A stretch of DNA of 64,000 nt from assembly GCF_001598695.1 (NCBI RefSeq), contig NZ_BCZK01000006.1, forward strand, positions 294,213 to 358,212, given 5' to 3'. A program made the position numbers and the translations under genes. This DNA is from Klebsiella oxytoca NBRC 105695. GTDB taxonomy: Bacteria > Pseudomonadota > Gammaproteobacteria > Enterobacterales > Enterobacteriaceae. Of this stretch, positions 39,942-49,505 are shown piece after piece. The stretch's first letter is position 1, and each line of letters begins with the position of its first letter. The notes below the pieces were generated by a model. The model was not told the origin of the DNA and made no database searches. It worked only from the letters and a program-made list of their open reading frames with translations.

Positions 39942-40263
39942 ATAAGTTCTCAAGAAAGCATCCAGGATTTAATGACATAAATATAACAAAATCATCCATA
40001 TCAGTAAGTGACATAAATCATACAAAATCAAAACAAGCTTTTAGCTTTTTTTAATTTGAAGTAGATCATATATATATGGGAAATTTCATTTTAATCACGA
40101 GAAATTTGTGACTAAAATCGCAGAATTAGCCGTGATTGTTCACCTGCTCCGGTAGTTAATTCGGCAAAACGGGCAAACCCGGTCAACGACCTGATACCCG
40201 TTTATGCCCGATTCGGTCACCGTGTTACCGGATACCCCTGCCCCGTGAAGATAACGCGAAAAG
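39942..40263. promoter_or_regulatory. Upstream region of the polyol island, 322 bases
   Basis: AT-rich, with no supported gene. It contains the two 22-base direct repeats (39973-40030) close to the regulator start and a weak AAGCTTTTAGCTT hairpin at about 40035. It also contains a run (40070-40080) of alternating AT. The right half toward 40263 has no clear feature. Confidence 0.6.
39973..40030. repeat. 22-base direct repeat pair, candidate DeoR-type operator
   Basis: Copies at 39973-39994 and 40009-40030 share TGACATAAAT, then three variable bases, then an identical nine-base ACAAAATCA end (19 of 22 identical). Start-to-start spacing is 36 bases. The array sits immediately upstream of the DeoR-type gene, as expected for autoregulation by a DeoR-family protein. 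Confidence 0.6.
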
Positions 40264-40683
40264 TTAAATCTTTCGCCATCGCCATAACGTCATCAATTTT
40301 GCCGCCTCAGAGACCAGCAGCAGAGCGATAAAGAAAGCCGCGCCTTTAACTCCCAGGACCTGCGCGCCCCATAGCACCAGCGAAAGTGAGGGCAGCATAA
40401 AGGCCAGCCGCAGGGGCGTTTGCGCACAGGCCAACCGCAGGGCATAGCGGCTCTGCCGCCAGAGGAGAACCATCGACACGGGAATAGTGACAATCAGCAG
40501 CACATTCAGCGGGAACAGCCAGGCGGCCGCGGGGCCAAGGGTGGGTACAAGCTGGAGATAAGAGAGGATGTCGTCGTAGAAAGGCAGGCGCTGATGGTAA
40601 AGATTCCAGCCGAGAAACTGGATGAGATAAAAGAGATCCATCCCGCCCCAGAACCGGAAGACGTGTTTACGTTTTAGTTTCAT
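40264..40683 (-). CDS. Uncharacterised small membrane protein
   Basis: 139 residues from MKLKRKHVFRFWGGMD. This ATG is preceded by AAGGCGGCG; a longer frame to 40731 would include the pgm terminator and is rejected. Four hydrophobic segments are visible (LFYLIQFLGWNLY; AAAWLFPLNVLLIVTIPVSM; LAFMLPSLSLVLWGAQVL; AAFFIALLLVSEAAKLMTLW). The basic N terminus suggests a cytoplasmic start. I do not recognise the family. It lies just after the pgm terminator, so it may have its own promoter, or depend on read-through from pgm. Confidence 0.6.
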   Translation of the reverse strand: MKLKRKHVFRFWGGMDLFYLIQFLGWNLYHQRLPFYDDILSYLQLVPTLGPAAAWLFPLNVLLIVTIPVSMVLLWRQSRYALRLACAQTPLRLAFMLPSLSLVLWGAQVLGVKGAAFFIALLLVSEAAKLMTLWRWRKI

Positions 40684-40695
40684 CGCCGCCTTGCG

Positions 40696-40725
40696 AAAAA
40701 AATCAGGCCCTGAAACGGGCCTGAT
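40696..40725 (-). terminator. Terminator after pgm
   Basis: ATCAGGCCC/GGGCCTGAT stem with a six-base loop (40702-40725), then seven T residues on the - strand. It lies between pgm and the small membrane protein gene. Confidence 0.9.
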
Positions 40726-40739
40726 TATCATGTGGGAGA

Positions 40740-42380
40740 TTAGGCGTTTTTCAGCACTTCGCTGACAATCTCCACCGCTTCTTTTTCAATCTGCTGACGG
40801 TGTTCAGCGCCGAGGAAGCTTTCACAGTAGATTTTGTAGGCATCTTCGGTACCTGACGGACGCGCGGCGAACCAGCCGTTGTCGGTCATCACTTTCAGAC
40901 CGCCAATCGCCGCCCCGTTGCCCGGAGCCGCAGTCAGACGCGCGGTAATCGGATCGCCTGCCAGGGTGCTGGCGCTCACCATTTCCGGAGAGAGCTTAGA
41001 CAGAGCCGCTTTCTGGGCTGAAGTCGCGGAAGCCTGCAGTCGATTGTAGCTTGGCGCGCCGAAGCGCTCTGCCAGCTCGTCGTAGTGCTGCTGCGGGTTT
41101 TTCCCGGTCACCGCGGTGATTTCCGCCGCCAGCAGGCACATGATGATGCCGTCTTTGTCAGTGGACCACGGCGTCCCGTCAAAGCGCAGGAACGACGCCC
41201 CCGCGCTCTCTTCGCCGCCGAAGCCGAAGCTACCGTCGAACAGGCCATCAACGAACCACTTAAAGCCAACCGGTACTTCCACCAGCTTGCGGCCCAGATC
41301 GTTGACTACGCGGTCAATCATCGCCGAGGAGACCAGGGTTTTACCCACCGCAACATCTTTGCCCCACTGCGGGCGATGCTGGAACAGGTAGTTAATCGCC
41401 ACCGCCAGGTAGTGGTTCGGGTTCATTAACCCGGCCGGCGTGACGATACCGTGGCGGTCGTAATCCGGGTCGTTGGCGAAAGCCAGGTCAAACTTGTCGC
41501 GCAGCGCCAGCAGGCCCGCCATCGCGCACTCGGAGGAGCAGTCCATGCGGATTGCGCCATCTTTATCGAGGTGCATAAAGCGGAAAGTCTGATCCACATG
41601 GTCATTCACGATAGTCAGGTTTAGGTTGTAATGCTCGGCGATACGCTTCCAGTATTCGATACCGGAGCCGCCCAGCGGATCGACGCCCAGCGTCAGTCCG
41701 GCTTTCTGGATCGCCGCCATGTCGACGATATCCGCTAATCCCTCAACAAACGGCTGCACCAGATCCTGCTCTTTGACGTGACCGGAGGCCAGCGCCGCAT
41801 CAAGCGTCATACGCTTCACGCCCTGCAGACCCGCCGCCAGCAGTTCGTTGGCGCGGTTTTCGACCACTTTGGTGACGTTGGTATCAGCCGGGCCGCCGTT
41901 CGGCGGGTTGTATTTGATACCGCCGTCTTCCGGTGGGTTGTGGGACGGCGTAATAACAATACCGTCAGCCAGCGGGCCGCCCTTTTTGTTGTGCACCAGA
42001 ATCGCATTGGAAATCGCCGGCGTCGGGGTGAAACCGTTGTTTTCCTGCACGATAACGTCAACCCCGTTCGCCGCCAGCACTTCCAGTACGGAAATAAAGG
42101 CAGGTTCGGAGAGCGCGTGGGTGTCCTTCCCGACGTAGCATGGGCCGGTGATCCCGTTCTTCGCGCGGTCTTCAGCAATTGCCTGGGCAATCGCCAGAAT
42201 ATGCTGCTCGTTGAAGTTATGGCGCGCCGCGCTGCCGCGATGGCCGGAGGTGCCAAACTTCACCGCATGTTCCGCATTGCCTACTTCCGGCTTCAGCACA
42301 TAGTACTGGGCAGTCAGTTGGGCGACGTTAATCAAATCACTCTGTTGCGCAGGTTGACCTGCGCGCTTATCGATTGCCAT
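40740..42380 (-). CDS. pgm: Phosphoglucomutase
   Basis: 546 residues from [16 protein letters not shown], the E. coli start; seven extra codons upstream are unlikely to be used. It interconverts glucose 1-phosphate and glucose 6-phosphate in the cytoplasm. The active serine is in [20 protein letters not shown]. The metal-binding loop is DPDYDRHG, and the sugar-binding EESAGASF and phosphate-binding [12 protein letters not shown] loops follow. It is 32 bases downstream of seqA and forms the known seqA-pgm operon. Confidence 0.98.
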   Translation of the reverse strand: MAIDKRAGQPAQQSDLINVAQLTAQYYVLKPEVGNAEHAVKFGTSGHRGSAARHNFNEQHILAIAQAIAEDRAKNGITGPCYVGKDTHALSEPAFISVLEVLAANGVDVIVQENNGFTPTPAISNAILVHNKKGGPLADGIVITPSHNPPEDGGIKYNPPNGGPADTNVTKVVENRANELLAAGLQGVKRMTLDAALASGHVKEQDLVQPFVEGLADIVDMAAIQKAGLTLGVDPLGGSGIEYWKRIAEHYNLNLTIVNDHVDQTFRFMHLDKDGAIRMDCSSECAMAGLLALRDKFDLAFANDPDYDRHGIVTPAGLMNPNHYLAVAINYLFQHRPQWGKDVAVGKTLVSSAMIDRVVNDLGRKLVEVPVGFKWFVDGLFDGSFGFGGEESAGASFLRFDGTPWSTDKDGIIMCLLAAEITAVTGKNPQQHYDELAERFGAPSYNRLQASATSAQKAALSKLSPEMVSASTLAGDPITARLTAAPGNGAAIGGLKVMTDNGWFAARPSGTEDAYKIYCESFLGAEHRQQIEKEAVEIVSEVLKNA

Positions 42381-42412
42381 TGCCTGATCCTTCTGGTGCA
42401 AAAGTTAAATGA

Positions 42413-42961
42413 CTAGATCGTACCGCAAACCTTTTCGATCAATTCCGCAGGGAACTGCATGGACTGCATGATGTGTTCGATCATGCTGCATTTGCGACCG
42501 GTATTGGTATTTGTGATAACCCACCACGGCGTACCGGGGACCTGCTTAGGCTTAGTCTGATTACCGTTTTTCTGCAGCGTGCGCTCATCTTCAGCGAAAT
42601 AGACGCGGGTGCGCCCGTGCAGAGACTCGGTGGCCTCGGCAAACGCTTTGCTGTCTAAGGTGTAGAGGGTAGTCAGAACCAGCATGAATCGGTTTACCGC
42701 GCGCTTTTGTTCGGCATACTCATCAGATAACAGCAGCTCACGCATCGCGCGAACTTTATCCTTCAGAGGATTAGCGGGCTTCACGTCAACGACAGGCGTT
42801 GGCGCCGGTGCCGGAGCGGCTTTCGCTACCGGTGCGGCAGGCTGGGAAACGGCGGAAAACTTCAACATGCGCCGTAAAATGTCGGATGCACTCTCGCCAA
42901 TATGCTTGGTGTGGCTGGCAATATAGCTATAGAGTTCATCATCAACTTCAATTGTTTTCAT
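42413..42961 (-). CDS. seqA: Negative regulator of replication initiation SeqA
   Basis: 182 residues from MKTIEVDDELYSYIA; the extra N-terminal 21 codons of the longer frame have no counterpart in E. coli SeqA. The N-terminal multimerisation domain (about 1-40) is joined by an Ala/Pro-rich linker to the DNA-binding domain, which recognises hemimethylated GATC (NRFMLVLTTLYTLD; TRVYFAEDERTL; TPWWVITNTNTGRK). It sequesters oriC after initiation. The linker here is longer and richer in Ala/Pro than in E. coli. Divergent from ybfF. Confidence 0.96.
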   Translation of the reverse strand: MKTIEVDDELYSYIASHTKHIGESASDILRRMLKFSAVSQPAAPVAKAAPAPAPTPVVDVKPANPLKDKVRAMRELLLSDEYAEQKRAVNRFMLVLTTLYTLDSKAFAEATESLHGRTRVYFAEDERTLQKNGNQTKPKQVPGTPWWVITNTNTGRKCSMIEHIMQSMQFPAELIEKVCGTI

Positions 42962-43145
42962 CTTAATCCAGTGCGATATCTTTTTCTGAATACAAGTTGT
43001 CGGGATTATAGGGACAAATCCCAACCGCGGATAGCGTCAAACCAGGATGACGGCAAAACTCAGAAATCTTCCGGGTCTTGCAGCCGGATGGCAGAATGTT
43101 CAACATAATACCCTAACCCGACGGAGCGAAAAAAAGAACTTTGCC

Positions 43146-43919
43146 ATGAAATTAAATAGCCGAGCGCAATCTGCACAGAATCAGCACAATAATCCCCCTA
43201 TCGTCCTGGTCCACGGCCTTTTTGGCAGCCTGGACAACCTTGGGATCCTCGCCCGCGATCTGGTTGTCGATCACGATACGGTGCAGGTCGACATGCGAAA
43301 CCACGGTCTCTCCCCGCGCGCGCCGGAGATGACCTACGCCGCGATGGCTGAGGATCTGCTTGATACTCTCAATGAATCGCAGATTGAGAAAGCCACCTTT
43401 ATTGGTCACTCTATGGGCGGCAAAGCGGTGATGGCGCTGAGCGCGCTGGCACCAGAGCGCATCGCAGGCCTGGTAGCTATTGATATCGCCCCGGTGGATT
43501 ATCACGTCCGCCGCCATGATGAAATTTTTGCTGCCATCAACGCCGTCACCGATGCGGGCGCCGCTACGCGTCAGCAGGCAGCGACGGTCATGCGTCAACA
43601 TCTTAATGAAGAGGGCGTAGTTCAGTTTCTGCTGAAATCCTTTGTGGATGGCCAGTGGCGTTTTAACGTACCGGTGCTGTGGGAGCAGTACGACAACATC
43701 GTCGGCTGGCAAACCGTCCCGGCATGGCCGCATCCGGCGCAGTTTATCCCCGGCGGCAACTCCCCTTACGTGACCGATGCCTGTCGTGACGCGCTGCTTG
43801 CGCAGTTTCCCGAAGCTCGGGCGCACGTTATCGCCGGCGCCGGGCATTGGGTGCACGCTGAAAAACCGGAGGCCGTGATCCGCGCCATTCGCCGTTATTT
43901 GACCTCTATCGCCGCGTAA
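43146..43919 (+). CDS. ybfF: YbfF alpha/beta-hydrolase (esterase)
   Basis: 257 residues from MKLNSRAQSAQNQHNN; the earlier in-frame ATG gives a non-conserved 33-residue extension. Alpha/beta-hydrolase with oxyanion loop VHGLFGSLDNLG, nucleophile Ser89 in FIGHSMGGKA, an Asp in the VAIDIAPVDYH stretch, and His in GAGHWVHAEKP. E. coli YbfF is an esterase acting on acyl-CoA-like and short-chain substrates in vitro; the true substrate is uncertain. Divergent from seqA across 184 bases. Confidence 0.93.
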   Translation: MKLNSRAQSAQNQHNNPPIVLVHGLFGSLDNLGILARDLVVDHDTVQVDMRNHGLSPRAPEMTYAAMAEDLLDTLNESQIEKATFIGHSMGGKAVMALSALAPERIAGLVAIDIAPVDYHVRRHDEIFAAINAVTDAGAATRQQAATVMRQHLNEEGVVQFLLKSFVDGQWRFNVPVLWEQYDNIVGWQTVPAWPHPAQFIPGGNSPYVTDACRDALLAQFPEARAHVIAGAGHWVHAEKPEAVIRAIRRYLTSIAA

Positions 43920-44052
43920 CTGCCTAAAATATACTCGACCGCGCGGCTTAATGTCCGCGGCCGTTGGCGCAGCCCGCCGCCTGATGTATTATGGCGCGCT
44001 GTCTGCGTCGGCTATGCCCGATAGCTTGTTTCCCCCGAAGTCACTCTGAATC

Positions 44053-44346
44053 ATGGCAAAAGAACAAACGGACCGTACGACATTAGATTTGTTCGCAACT
44101 GAGCGTCGGCCGGGAAGACCGAAAACGAATCCGCTTTCGCGCGATGAACAGCTGCGCATCAACAAACGCAATCAGCTTAAACGCGACAAGAGCCGCGGCC
44201 TGAAGCGCGTGGAGCTTAAGCTCAATGCCGATGCGGTCGATGCGCTCAATGAGCTGGCCGAAGCCCGTAACATGAACCGCAGCGATCTGATCGAAGAGAT
44301 GCTGATGACCCAGCTGGCAGCCCTGCGCGGCCAGGATAAAGCCTAA
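44053..44346 (+). CDS. ybfE: YbfE, small CopB/RHH-like DNA-binding protein
   Basis: 97 residues, E. coli length. Begins MAKEQTDRTTLDLF, with a basic RRPGRPKTNPLS segment and a C-terminal ribbon-helix-helix-like part (RVELKLNADAVDALNELAEA). In E. coli it is listed as a LexA-regulated gene, but I did not find a convincing CTG-N10-CAG operator here. Lies between ybfF and fldA on the + strand. Function unknown. Confidence 0.9.
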   Translation: MAKEQTDRTTLDLFATERRPGRPKTNPLSRDEQLRINKRNQLKRDKSRGLKRVELKLNADAVDALNELAEARNMNRSDLIEEMLMTQLAALRGQDKA

Positions 44347-44495
44347 AACCCTCAAAAAATAAGCTTTCATGTAGCAGAGTGTGCAGTTGGGCGTGATTGC
44401 TGTTTCCGCGCCCTTCTCAGTTCTGCTATCATTGCCCCTATCTGCGGGCATTACGCCACTACCACATCATTAAGTTTCAAGAGGTTATTTTACTC

Positions 44496-45026
44496 ATGGC
44501 AATCATCGGCATCTTTTTTGGCAGCGACACCGGCAACACCGAAAATATTGCAAAAATGATTCAAAAGCAGCTTGGTAAAGATGTTGCTGATGTTCACGAC
44601 ATTGCCAAAAGCAGCAAAGAGGATCTGGAAGCTCACGATATCCTGCTGCTCGGCATCCCAACCTGGTACTACGGTGAAGCCCAGTGCGATTGGGACGATT
44701 TCTTCCCGACGCTGGAAGAGATCGATTTTAATGGCAAACTGGTAGCCCTCTTTGGCTGCGGCGACCAGGAAGACTATGCTGAATACTTCTGCGATGCGCT
44801 GGGCACCATTCGCGATATCATCGAACCGCGCGGCGCAACTATCGTTGGCCATTGGCCGACCGCTGGCTACCATTTTGAAGCCTCTAAAGGCCTGGCCGAT
44901 GACGATCATTTTGTCGGTCTGGCTATCGACGAAGACCGTCAGCCTGAACTGACTAACGAACGCGTCGAAAAATGGGTAAAACAGATTTCCGAGGAGCTGC
45001 ACCTCGAAGAAATCAAGAATGCCTGA
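44496..45026 (+). CDS. fldA: Flavodoxin 1
   Basis: 176 residues from [20 protein letters not shown], the E. coli start; an upstream frame from 44397 has no conserved extension. FMN-binding electron carrier that serves, among others, IspG/IspH, biotin synthase and methionine synthase activation. The phosphate loop SDTGNT, the FMN loops ([28 protein letters not shown]) and long-chain flavodoxin insertion are intact. Precedes fur, as in E. coli, and the two may be cotranscribed through the uof leader. Confidence 0.98.
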   Translation: MAIIGIFFGSDTGNTENIAKMIQKQLGKDVADVHDIAKSSKEDLEAHDILLLGIPTWYYGEAQCDWDDFFPTLEEIDFNGKLVALFGCGDQEDYAEYFCDALGTIRDIIEPRGATIVGHWPTAGYHFEASKGLADDDHFVGLAIDEDRQPELTNERVEKWVKQISEELHLEEIKNA

Positions 45027-45209
45027 GTCTAAACGGCGTAATCACCATATTTCGCCGAATTGATAGATAAAAGCAATCAAAGTTATAGCTACAAGTTTTT
45101 AACTTTTAATCACATATCTGTACAATGTCCTCTGATTTAACGGGGTCGCGTGAAGCACTTTGTAGCGAGTGCCTCGTTTTTGACAGCATACAAGGCCCGA
45201 TGCTTGCAG

Positions 45210-45238
45210 TTTTCATTTCACCATGGCAGTTCTATAAT
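45210..45238 (+). promoter_or_regulatory. fur promoter candidate
   Basis: TTTTCA (45210-45215), a 17-base spacer and a perfect TATAAT (45233-45238). It lies 80 bases upstream of fur, inside the 291-base fldA-fur gap. No other feature is assigned in this gap apart from the uof candidate. Confidence 0.55.
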
Positions 45239-45255
45239 GAGACGCATTACATCGG

Positions 45256-45321
45256 GTGATTCTCTGTATTACTTCCGCTGATGGAAGTAGATCGTTTAGC
45301 AACAGGACAGATTCCGCATGA
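45256..45321 (+). CDS. uof: Candidate Uof leader peptide coupled to fur
   Basis: In E. coli a short ORF upstream of fur ends overlapping the fur start and couples fur translation, allowing RyhB control. Here the frame whose TGA overlaps the fur ATG (ATGA, 45318-45321) is open back to an in-frame TGA at 45238-45240. The best start is GTG at 45256, giving 21 codons. No strong ribosome site is visible, so the start is uncertain. Included because position and overlap match. Confidence 0.35.
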   Translation: MILCITSADGSRSFSNRTDSA

Positions 45322-45770
45322 CTGACAACAATACCGCATTAAAGAAAGCTGGCCTGAAAGTGACGCTTCCGAGATTAAAAATCCTGGAAGTGCTGCAAGG
45401 ACCGGATAACCATCATGTCAGTGCGGAAGACTTATACAAACGCCTGATTGATATGGGTGAAGAGATTGGCCTGGCCACCGTCTACCGCGTACTGAACCAG
45501 TTTGACGACGCCGGTATCGTCACCCGTCATAATTTCGAAGGCGGTAAATCCGTTTTTGAACTGACGCAGCAGCACCATCACGATCACCTGATTTGCCTGG
45601 ACTGCGGCAAAGTGATCGAGTTTAGCGATGATTCCATCGAAGCGCGCCAGCGTGAGATTGCCGCCAGACACGGTATTCGCCTCACCAACCACAGTCTGTA
45701 CCTGTACGGCCACTGTGCAGAAGGCGACTGCCGCGAAGATGAACATGCCCACGACGCGGTAGAGAAATAA
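45318..45770 (+). CDS. fur: Ferric uptake regulator Fur
   Basis: 150 residues, close to E. coli in every region. The N-terminal winged helix (LKVTLPRLKILEVLQ; GLATVYRVLNQFDDAG) binds the Fur box. The metal sites use His/Glu residues around QHHHDHLICLDC and the cysteines in CLDCGKVIEF and HCAEGDC. Global Fe2+-dependent repressor of iron uptake, and also regulator of ryhB. Followed at once by a strong terminator. Confidence 0.98.
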   Translation: MTDNNTALKKAGLKVTLPRLKILEVLQGPDNHHVSAEDLYKRLIDMGEEIGLATVYRVLNQFDDAGIVTRHNFEGGKSVFELTQQHHHDHLICLDCGKVIEFSDDSIEARQREIAARHGIRLTNHSLYLYGHCAEGDCREDEHAHDAVEK

Positions 45771-45793
45771 TCACCGCATCGTTTATCAGCCAA

Positions 45794-45820
45794 AGCCAGC
45801 CTGCGGGTTGGCTTTTTTTT
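45794..45820 (+). terminator. Terminator after fur
   Basis: AGCCAGCC/GGTTGGCT stem (with two GU/CA-type positions) and a TGCG loop, followed by eight T residues. Confidence 0.9.
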
Positions 45821-45897
45821 GCCCGCCATCTGCCGCCTCTTCCTCTCGCGCCTGAATACGTTTACTGTCGGTGCATCCTGCTTTATACGGAGTGCTT

Positions 45898-46824
45898 ATG
45901 GAGCTTCGCCAGCTACGCTATTTTGTGCGCATTATTGAAACCGGCAGTATGGGCCGCGCCGCGCTTGACCTGAATATCGGCGTCTCCGCGCTTAGCCAAC
46001 AAATGGCGCGCCTGGAAAATGAACTCGCCATTCGCCTGCTACAACGGACGTCTCGCGGCGTAATGCCCACCAGCGCTGGCCTCGCCTTCTATTCACAGGC
46101 GCAGCTGGCACTACGTCACGCTGATGATGCGGTTCTTGCTGCGCGCGAGGCGCGGCTATCTGGCCACGTCAGCGTCGGCATGGCCCCCAGCACCGCCTCT
46201 GTGCTCGGCGTACCCTTTATCAACGCGATGCGCGAAAGCTATGCCGACGTCCGCCTGCATCTGGTAGAAAGTCTCTCCGGCAACCTTGAACGCATGATCA
46301 ACACCCGTCAGCTCGATTTAGCGATCGTGTTCCAGAAGGAGAAGCTTGTGCGCTGGAGCGCCAGGCCGATTCTTGAAGAGCGTCTGTTTCTGATTGGCAC
46401 CCATAAGGTACTGGCTCCCCTTCCCGACGATAGCATCTCGCCGGACCAGCTCTCCGCTGTCCCGCTGATTATGCCAAGCCTGGGGCATGGGCTGCGCGGC
46501 AGGCTGGAGGCGATTTGCCAGGAGCATGCGCTTAATGTCGATGTGGTCGCTGAAATCGACGGTCTGGCCCTGCTGATGCGCGCCGTGCGCGACGGCCTCG
46601 GCGCCACTTTGCAGCCGGGAGCAGCGATTTCTCATCTCGATGGCGACCCCCTGAGAGTGATCGGCATCAACAATCCGATACTCAGTCGGCCTAATTTTCT
46701 CGTCAGTCTTTCCGATGATGAACTGACCCCATCGGGTCTCGCCGCGCGAGTCATACTGGCAAAAGTCATGCGTCAGCTGGTCGAATCTGGCCGCTGGCCT
46801 GGCGCCAGCCTTTACGCACACTAA
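45898..46824 (+). CDS. tcuR: LysR-family regulator TcuR
   Basis: 308 residues from MELRQLRYFVRIIETGSMG; the extra codons of the upstream ATG are not family-like. N-terminal LysR winged HTH (SMGRAALDLNIGVSALSQQM), then a periplasmic-binding-like effector domain. In Salmonella TcuR activates the tcuABC operon in response to tricarballylate. Here it precedes tcuA with the same direction, at the same fur-chiQ location as in Salmonella. The effector itself is inferred by homology of the neighbours. Confidence 0.9.
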   Translation: MELRQLRYFVRIIETGSMGRAALDLNIGVSALSQQMARLENELAIRLLQRTSRGVMPTSAGLAFYSQAQLALRHADDAVLAAREARLSGHVSVGMAPSTASVLGVPFINAMRESYADVRLHLVESLSGNLERMINTRQLDLAIVFQKEKLVRWSARPILEERLFLIGTHKVLAPLPDDSISPDQLSAVPLIMPSLGHGLRGRLEAICQEHALNVDVVAEIDGLALLMRAVRDGLGATLQPGAAISHLDGDPLRVIGINNPILSRPNFLVSLSDDELTPSGLAARVILAKVMRQLVESGRWPGASLYAH

Positions 46825-46921
46825 ACCCCTCTTTAGCAATACGCCATAGCGTCCTGCTGCCCTGAGCGCATACATTTCCATTACAAATTTAACAATAAAG
46901 CAAACCGTAATGGAGCCAAAA

Positions 46922-48325
46922 ATGGTGGATGTACTGGTGATTGGCGGCGGCAACGCTGCGCTATGCGCCGCCTTGACCGCCCGGGAATCCGGCGCGTCCG
47001 TGCTGCTGCTGGAGGCCGCACCGAAAGAATGGCGCGGCGGAAACTCTCAGCACACGCGGAACCTTCGCTGTATGCACGATGCTCCGCAGGATGTGCTGGT
47101 CGACAGCTATCCGGAAGAAGAGTACTGGCAGGATCTGCTGCGCGTCACCGAGGGTAATACCAACGAAGCGCTGGCGCGGCTGGTGATCCGTACCTCATCG
47201 CAGTGCCGGGACTGGATGCGCCAGCACGGAGTTAACTTTCAGCCGCCGCTCTCCGGCGCACTGCACGTCGCCCGCACCAACGCCTTTTTCATGGGCGGCG
47301 GCAAGGCTCTTATAAATGCTTATTACCGCAGCGCGGAGCAGATGGGTGTACAGATCCGCTACAACACCCCGGTCCAGGCGCTCGAATTATATAACGGCGA
47401 ATTCGTCGCCGCGCTGGCGGGTAAAGAAAGGATTGCCGCAAAAACCTGCGTCCTCGCCGCCGGCGGCTTTGAGTCTAACCGCGAGTGGCTGCGCGAAGCG
47501 TGGGGACAGAACGATCGCGGCGAATGGCCAGCCGATAACTTTCTCATCCGCGGAACCCGCTTTAACCAGGGCGTGCTGCTGAAATATATGATCGACGCCG
47601 GGGCTGACGTTATCGGCGATCCCTCGCAGTCACACTGCGTCGCCATAGACGCCCGGGCACCGCTCTATGATGGCGGGATCTGCACCCGCGTGGACTGCGT
47701 ATCGCTGGGCGTGGTCGTAAACCGCGACGCCGAGCGCTTTTATGATGAAGGGGAAGATTTCTGGCCCAAACGTTATGCCATCTGGGGGCGGCTGGTCGCC
47801 CACCAGCCGGGACAAATCGGCTATTCAATTATCGACAGCAAAGCGATCGGTCACTTTATGCCGCCGGTTTTTCCCGGCGCCCAGGCCAATACTATCGAAG
47901 AACTGGCTCGCCAGCTGGGGCTGGACGCGGCGCGTCTGGCGCAAACCATCGCGCACTATAACGCCGCCTGCGTGCCGGGCCAGTTCGATCATACCTGCCT
48001 TGATAACTGCGCAACATCAGGCCTGACCCCACCGAAAACCCACTGGGCGCGGCCCATCGATTCGCCGCCTTACTACGGTTACGCCTTGCGCCCGGGGATC
48101 ACTTTCACCTACCTCGGACTGTACGTCAATGAACGCGCCGCCGTCCATTTTGCGGGCAAACCCAGCCGTAACCTGTTCGTTGCTGGCGAAATGATGGCCG
48201 GCAACGTGTTGGGCAAAGGCTATACCGCCGGCGTAGGCATGTCGATTGGTACGACGTTCGGCCGCATTGCCGGCCAGCAGGCCGCCCGTGCGGCACAGCA
48301 GGAGATACATCATGAAGTCGCTTGA
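46922..48325 (+). CDS. tcuA: Tricarballylate dehydrogenase TcuA (FAD)
   Basis: 467 residues from the ATG giving [18 protein letters not shown], which has GGAG at a good distance; an ATG four codons earlier is less likely. The FAD-binding Rossmann motif [15 protein letters not shown] opens the protein, and the fumarate-reductase-type flavoprotein domain continues ([36 protein letters not shown]). It oxidises tricarballylate to cis-aconitate, which enters the TCA cycle. Overlaps tcuB by 14 bases. Confidence 0.93.
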   Translation: MVDVLVIGGGNAALCAALTARESGASVLLLEAAPKEWRGGNSQHTRNLRCMHDAPQDVLVDSYPEEEYWQDLLRVTEGNTNEALARLVIRTSSQCRDWMRQHGVNFQPPLSGALHVARTNAFFMGGGKALINAYYRSAEQMGVQIRYNTPVQALELYNGEFVAALAGKERIAAKTCVLAAGGFESNREWLREAWGQNDRGEWPADNFLIRGTRFNQGVLLKYMIDAGADVIGDPSQSHCVAIDARAPLYDGGICTRVDCVSLGVVVNRDAERFYDEGEDFWPKRYAIWGRLVAHQPGQIGYSIIDSKAIGHFMPPVFPGAQANTIEELARQLGLDAARLAQTIAHYNAACVPGQFDHTCLDNCATSGLTPPKTHWARPIDSPPYYGYALRPGITFTYLGLYVNERAAVHFAGKPSRNLFVAGEMMAGNVLGKGYTAGVGMSIGTTFGRIAGQQAARAAQQEIHHEVA

Positions 48326-49451
48326 AAAGTTGATTATCGACGCGCAGATCATCACCGAGCCGGAAGCGGAAGTTGAACGGATGATGCAGGTCTGTAACGC
48401 CTGCCGCTATTGCGAAGGGTTTTGCGCCGTGTTTCCGGCCATGACTCAGCGCCTGGCTTTTGGTAAAGCGGATATTAACTACCTGGCCAACCTGTGCCAC
48501 AACTGCGGCGCCTGCCTGCATGCCTGCCAGTATGCGCCGCCGCACGAGTTTGCCATTAATGTCCCGAAAGCGATGGCGGAAGTCCGCCTGGAAACCTATC
48601 AGCACTATGCCCAGCCCGCGGCTTTCAGCAGCCTTTACCGTCGGGCTGGCGTGACCACGGTGCTGGCGTTGGTCGCCGGTTTGATCCTCTTTTTGCTGTT
48701 AGCGATGGGGCTCAATGGCTCGCTGCTTCATCCGCCGCTGGCCGGCGATTTTTACCGGATATTTCCCCATAACCTGCTGGCCTGGATGTTTGGCTCGGTC
48801 TTCATTCTGGCCATAGGGTTACTGATGAGCGGGGTGATCCGCTTCTGGCTCGAGATTTCACCGGGTCAGCCTCAGGCTATCGACATCGCTACAGCCTCGC
48901 ATAATGCGCTCACGCTGAAGTATCTCGACGGCGGGCACGGTAAAGGCTGCAACGAGGCTGATGACGCGTTTACCCTGATGCGCCGCCGTTTCCATCACTT
49001 TACCTTCTACGGTTTTCTGCTCTGTTTCGCCGCCACCGTGGTGGCTACGGGTTATCACTATATCGCCGGCTGGGAGGCCCCCTACCCGTTCTTCAGCGTA
49101 CCGGTTGTACTGGGCACGCTCGGCGGTATCGGCCTGCTGGTCGGCCCGGCGGGTTTGCTATGGCTAAACCTGCGCCGCTCGCCGCTGCACGGCGATGCGC
49201 GGCAAAAGCCGATGGATCGCGGCTTTATTCTGCTGCTGTTTTTGACCAGCCTGACCGGACTGGCCCTGCTGGCAGGGCGCGATACCTCGTGGATGGGCGT
49301 CCTGCTCGCCATTCATCTCGGCGTTGTGATGGCGCTGTTTTTAACCCTGCCATACGGAAAATTTGCCCACGGATTTTATCGCTGTGCGGCGTTACTCAAG
49401 TGGGCAATTGAGAAACGGCGCGGAAAACAGGCGGCAGTCGCAGGCGACTAG
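48312..49451 (+). CDS. tcuB: TcuB, electron-transfer protein for tricarballylate oxidation
   Basis: 379 residues from [15 protein letters not shown]; the longer upstream frame overlaps tcuA and is not used. Two ferredoxin-type clusters are seen: [17 protein letters not shown] and [20 protein letters not shown] membrane domain with about six helices follows, including several His that can bind haem. TcuB reoxidises the FADH2 of TcuA by passing electrons to the quinone pool. Middle gene of tcuABC. Confidence 0.93.
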   Translation: MKSLEKLIIDAQIITEPEAEVERMMQVCNACRYCEGFCAVFPAMTQRLAFGKADINYLANLCHNCGACLHACQYAPPHEFAINVPKAMAEVRLETYQHYAQPAAFSSLYRRAGVTTVLALVAGLILFLLLAMGLNGSLLHPPLAGDFYRIFPHNLLAWMFGSVFILAIGLLMSGVIRFWLEISPGQPQAIDIATASHNALTLKYLDGGHGKGCNEADDAFTLMRRRFHHFTFYGFLLCFAATVVATGYHYIAGWEAPYPFFSVPVVLGTLGGIGLLVGPAGLLWLNLRRSPLHGDARQKPMDRGFILLLFLTSLTGLALLAGRDTSWMGVLLAIHLGVVMALFLTLPYGKFAHGFYRCAALLKWAIEKRRGKQAAVAGD

Positions 49452-49505
49452 TCCGCTCCTCTTACCTCTATAAAAACAAGATAAAGACAATGGAGAGCAA
49501 CCCCT

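Noticed and set aside
43920..44052. LexA box upstream of ybfE
   Set aside because: ACTGCCTAAAATATACTCG has CTG but no CAG at the right distance; not good enough to call.
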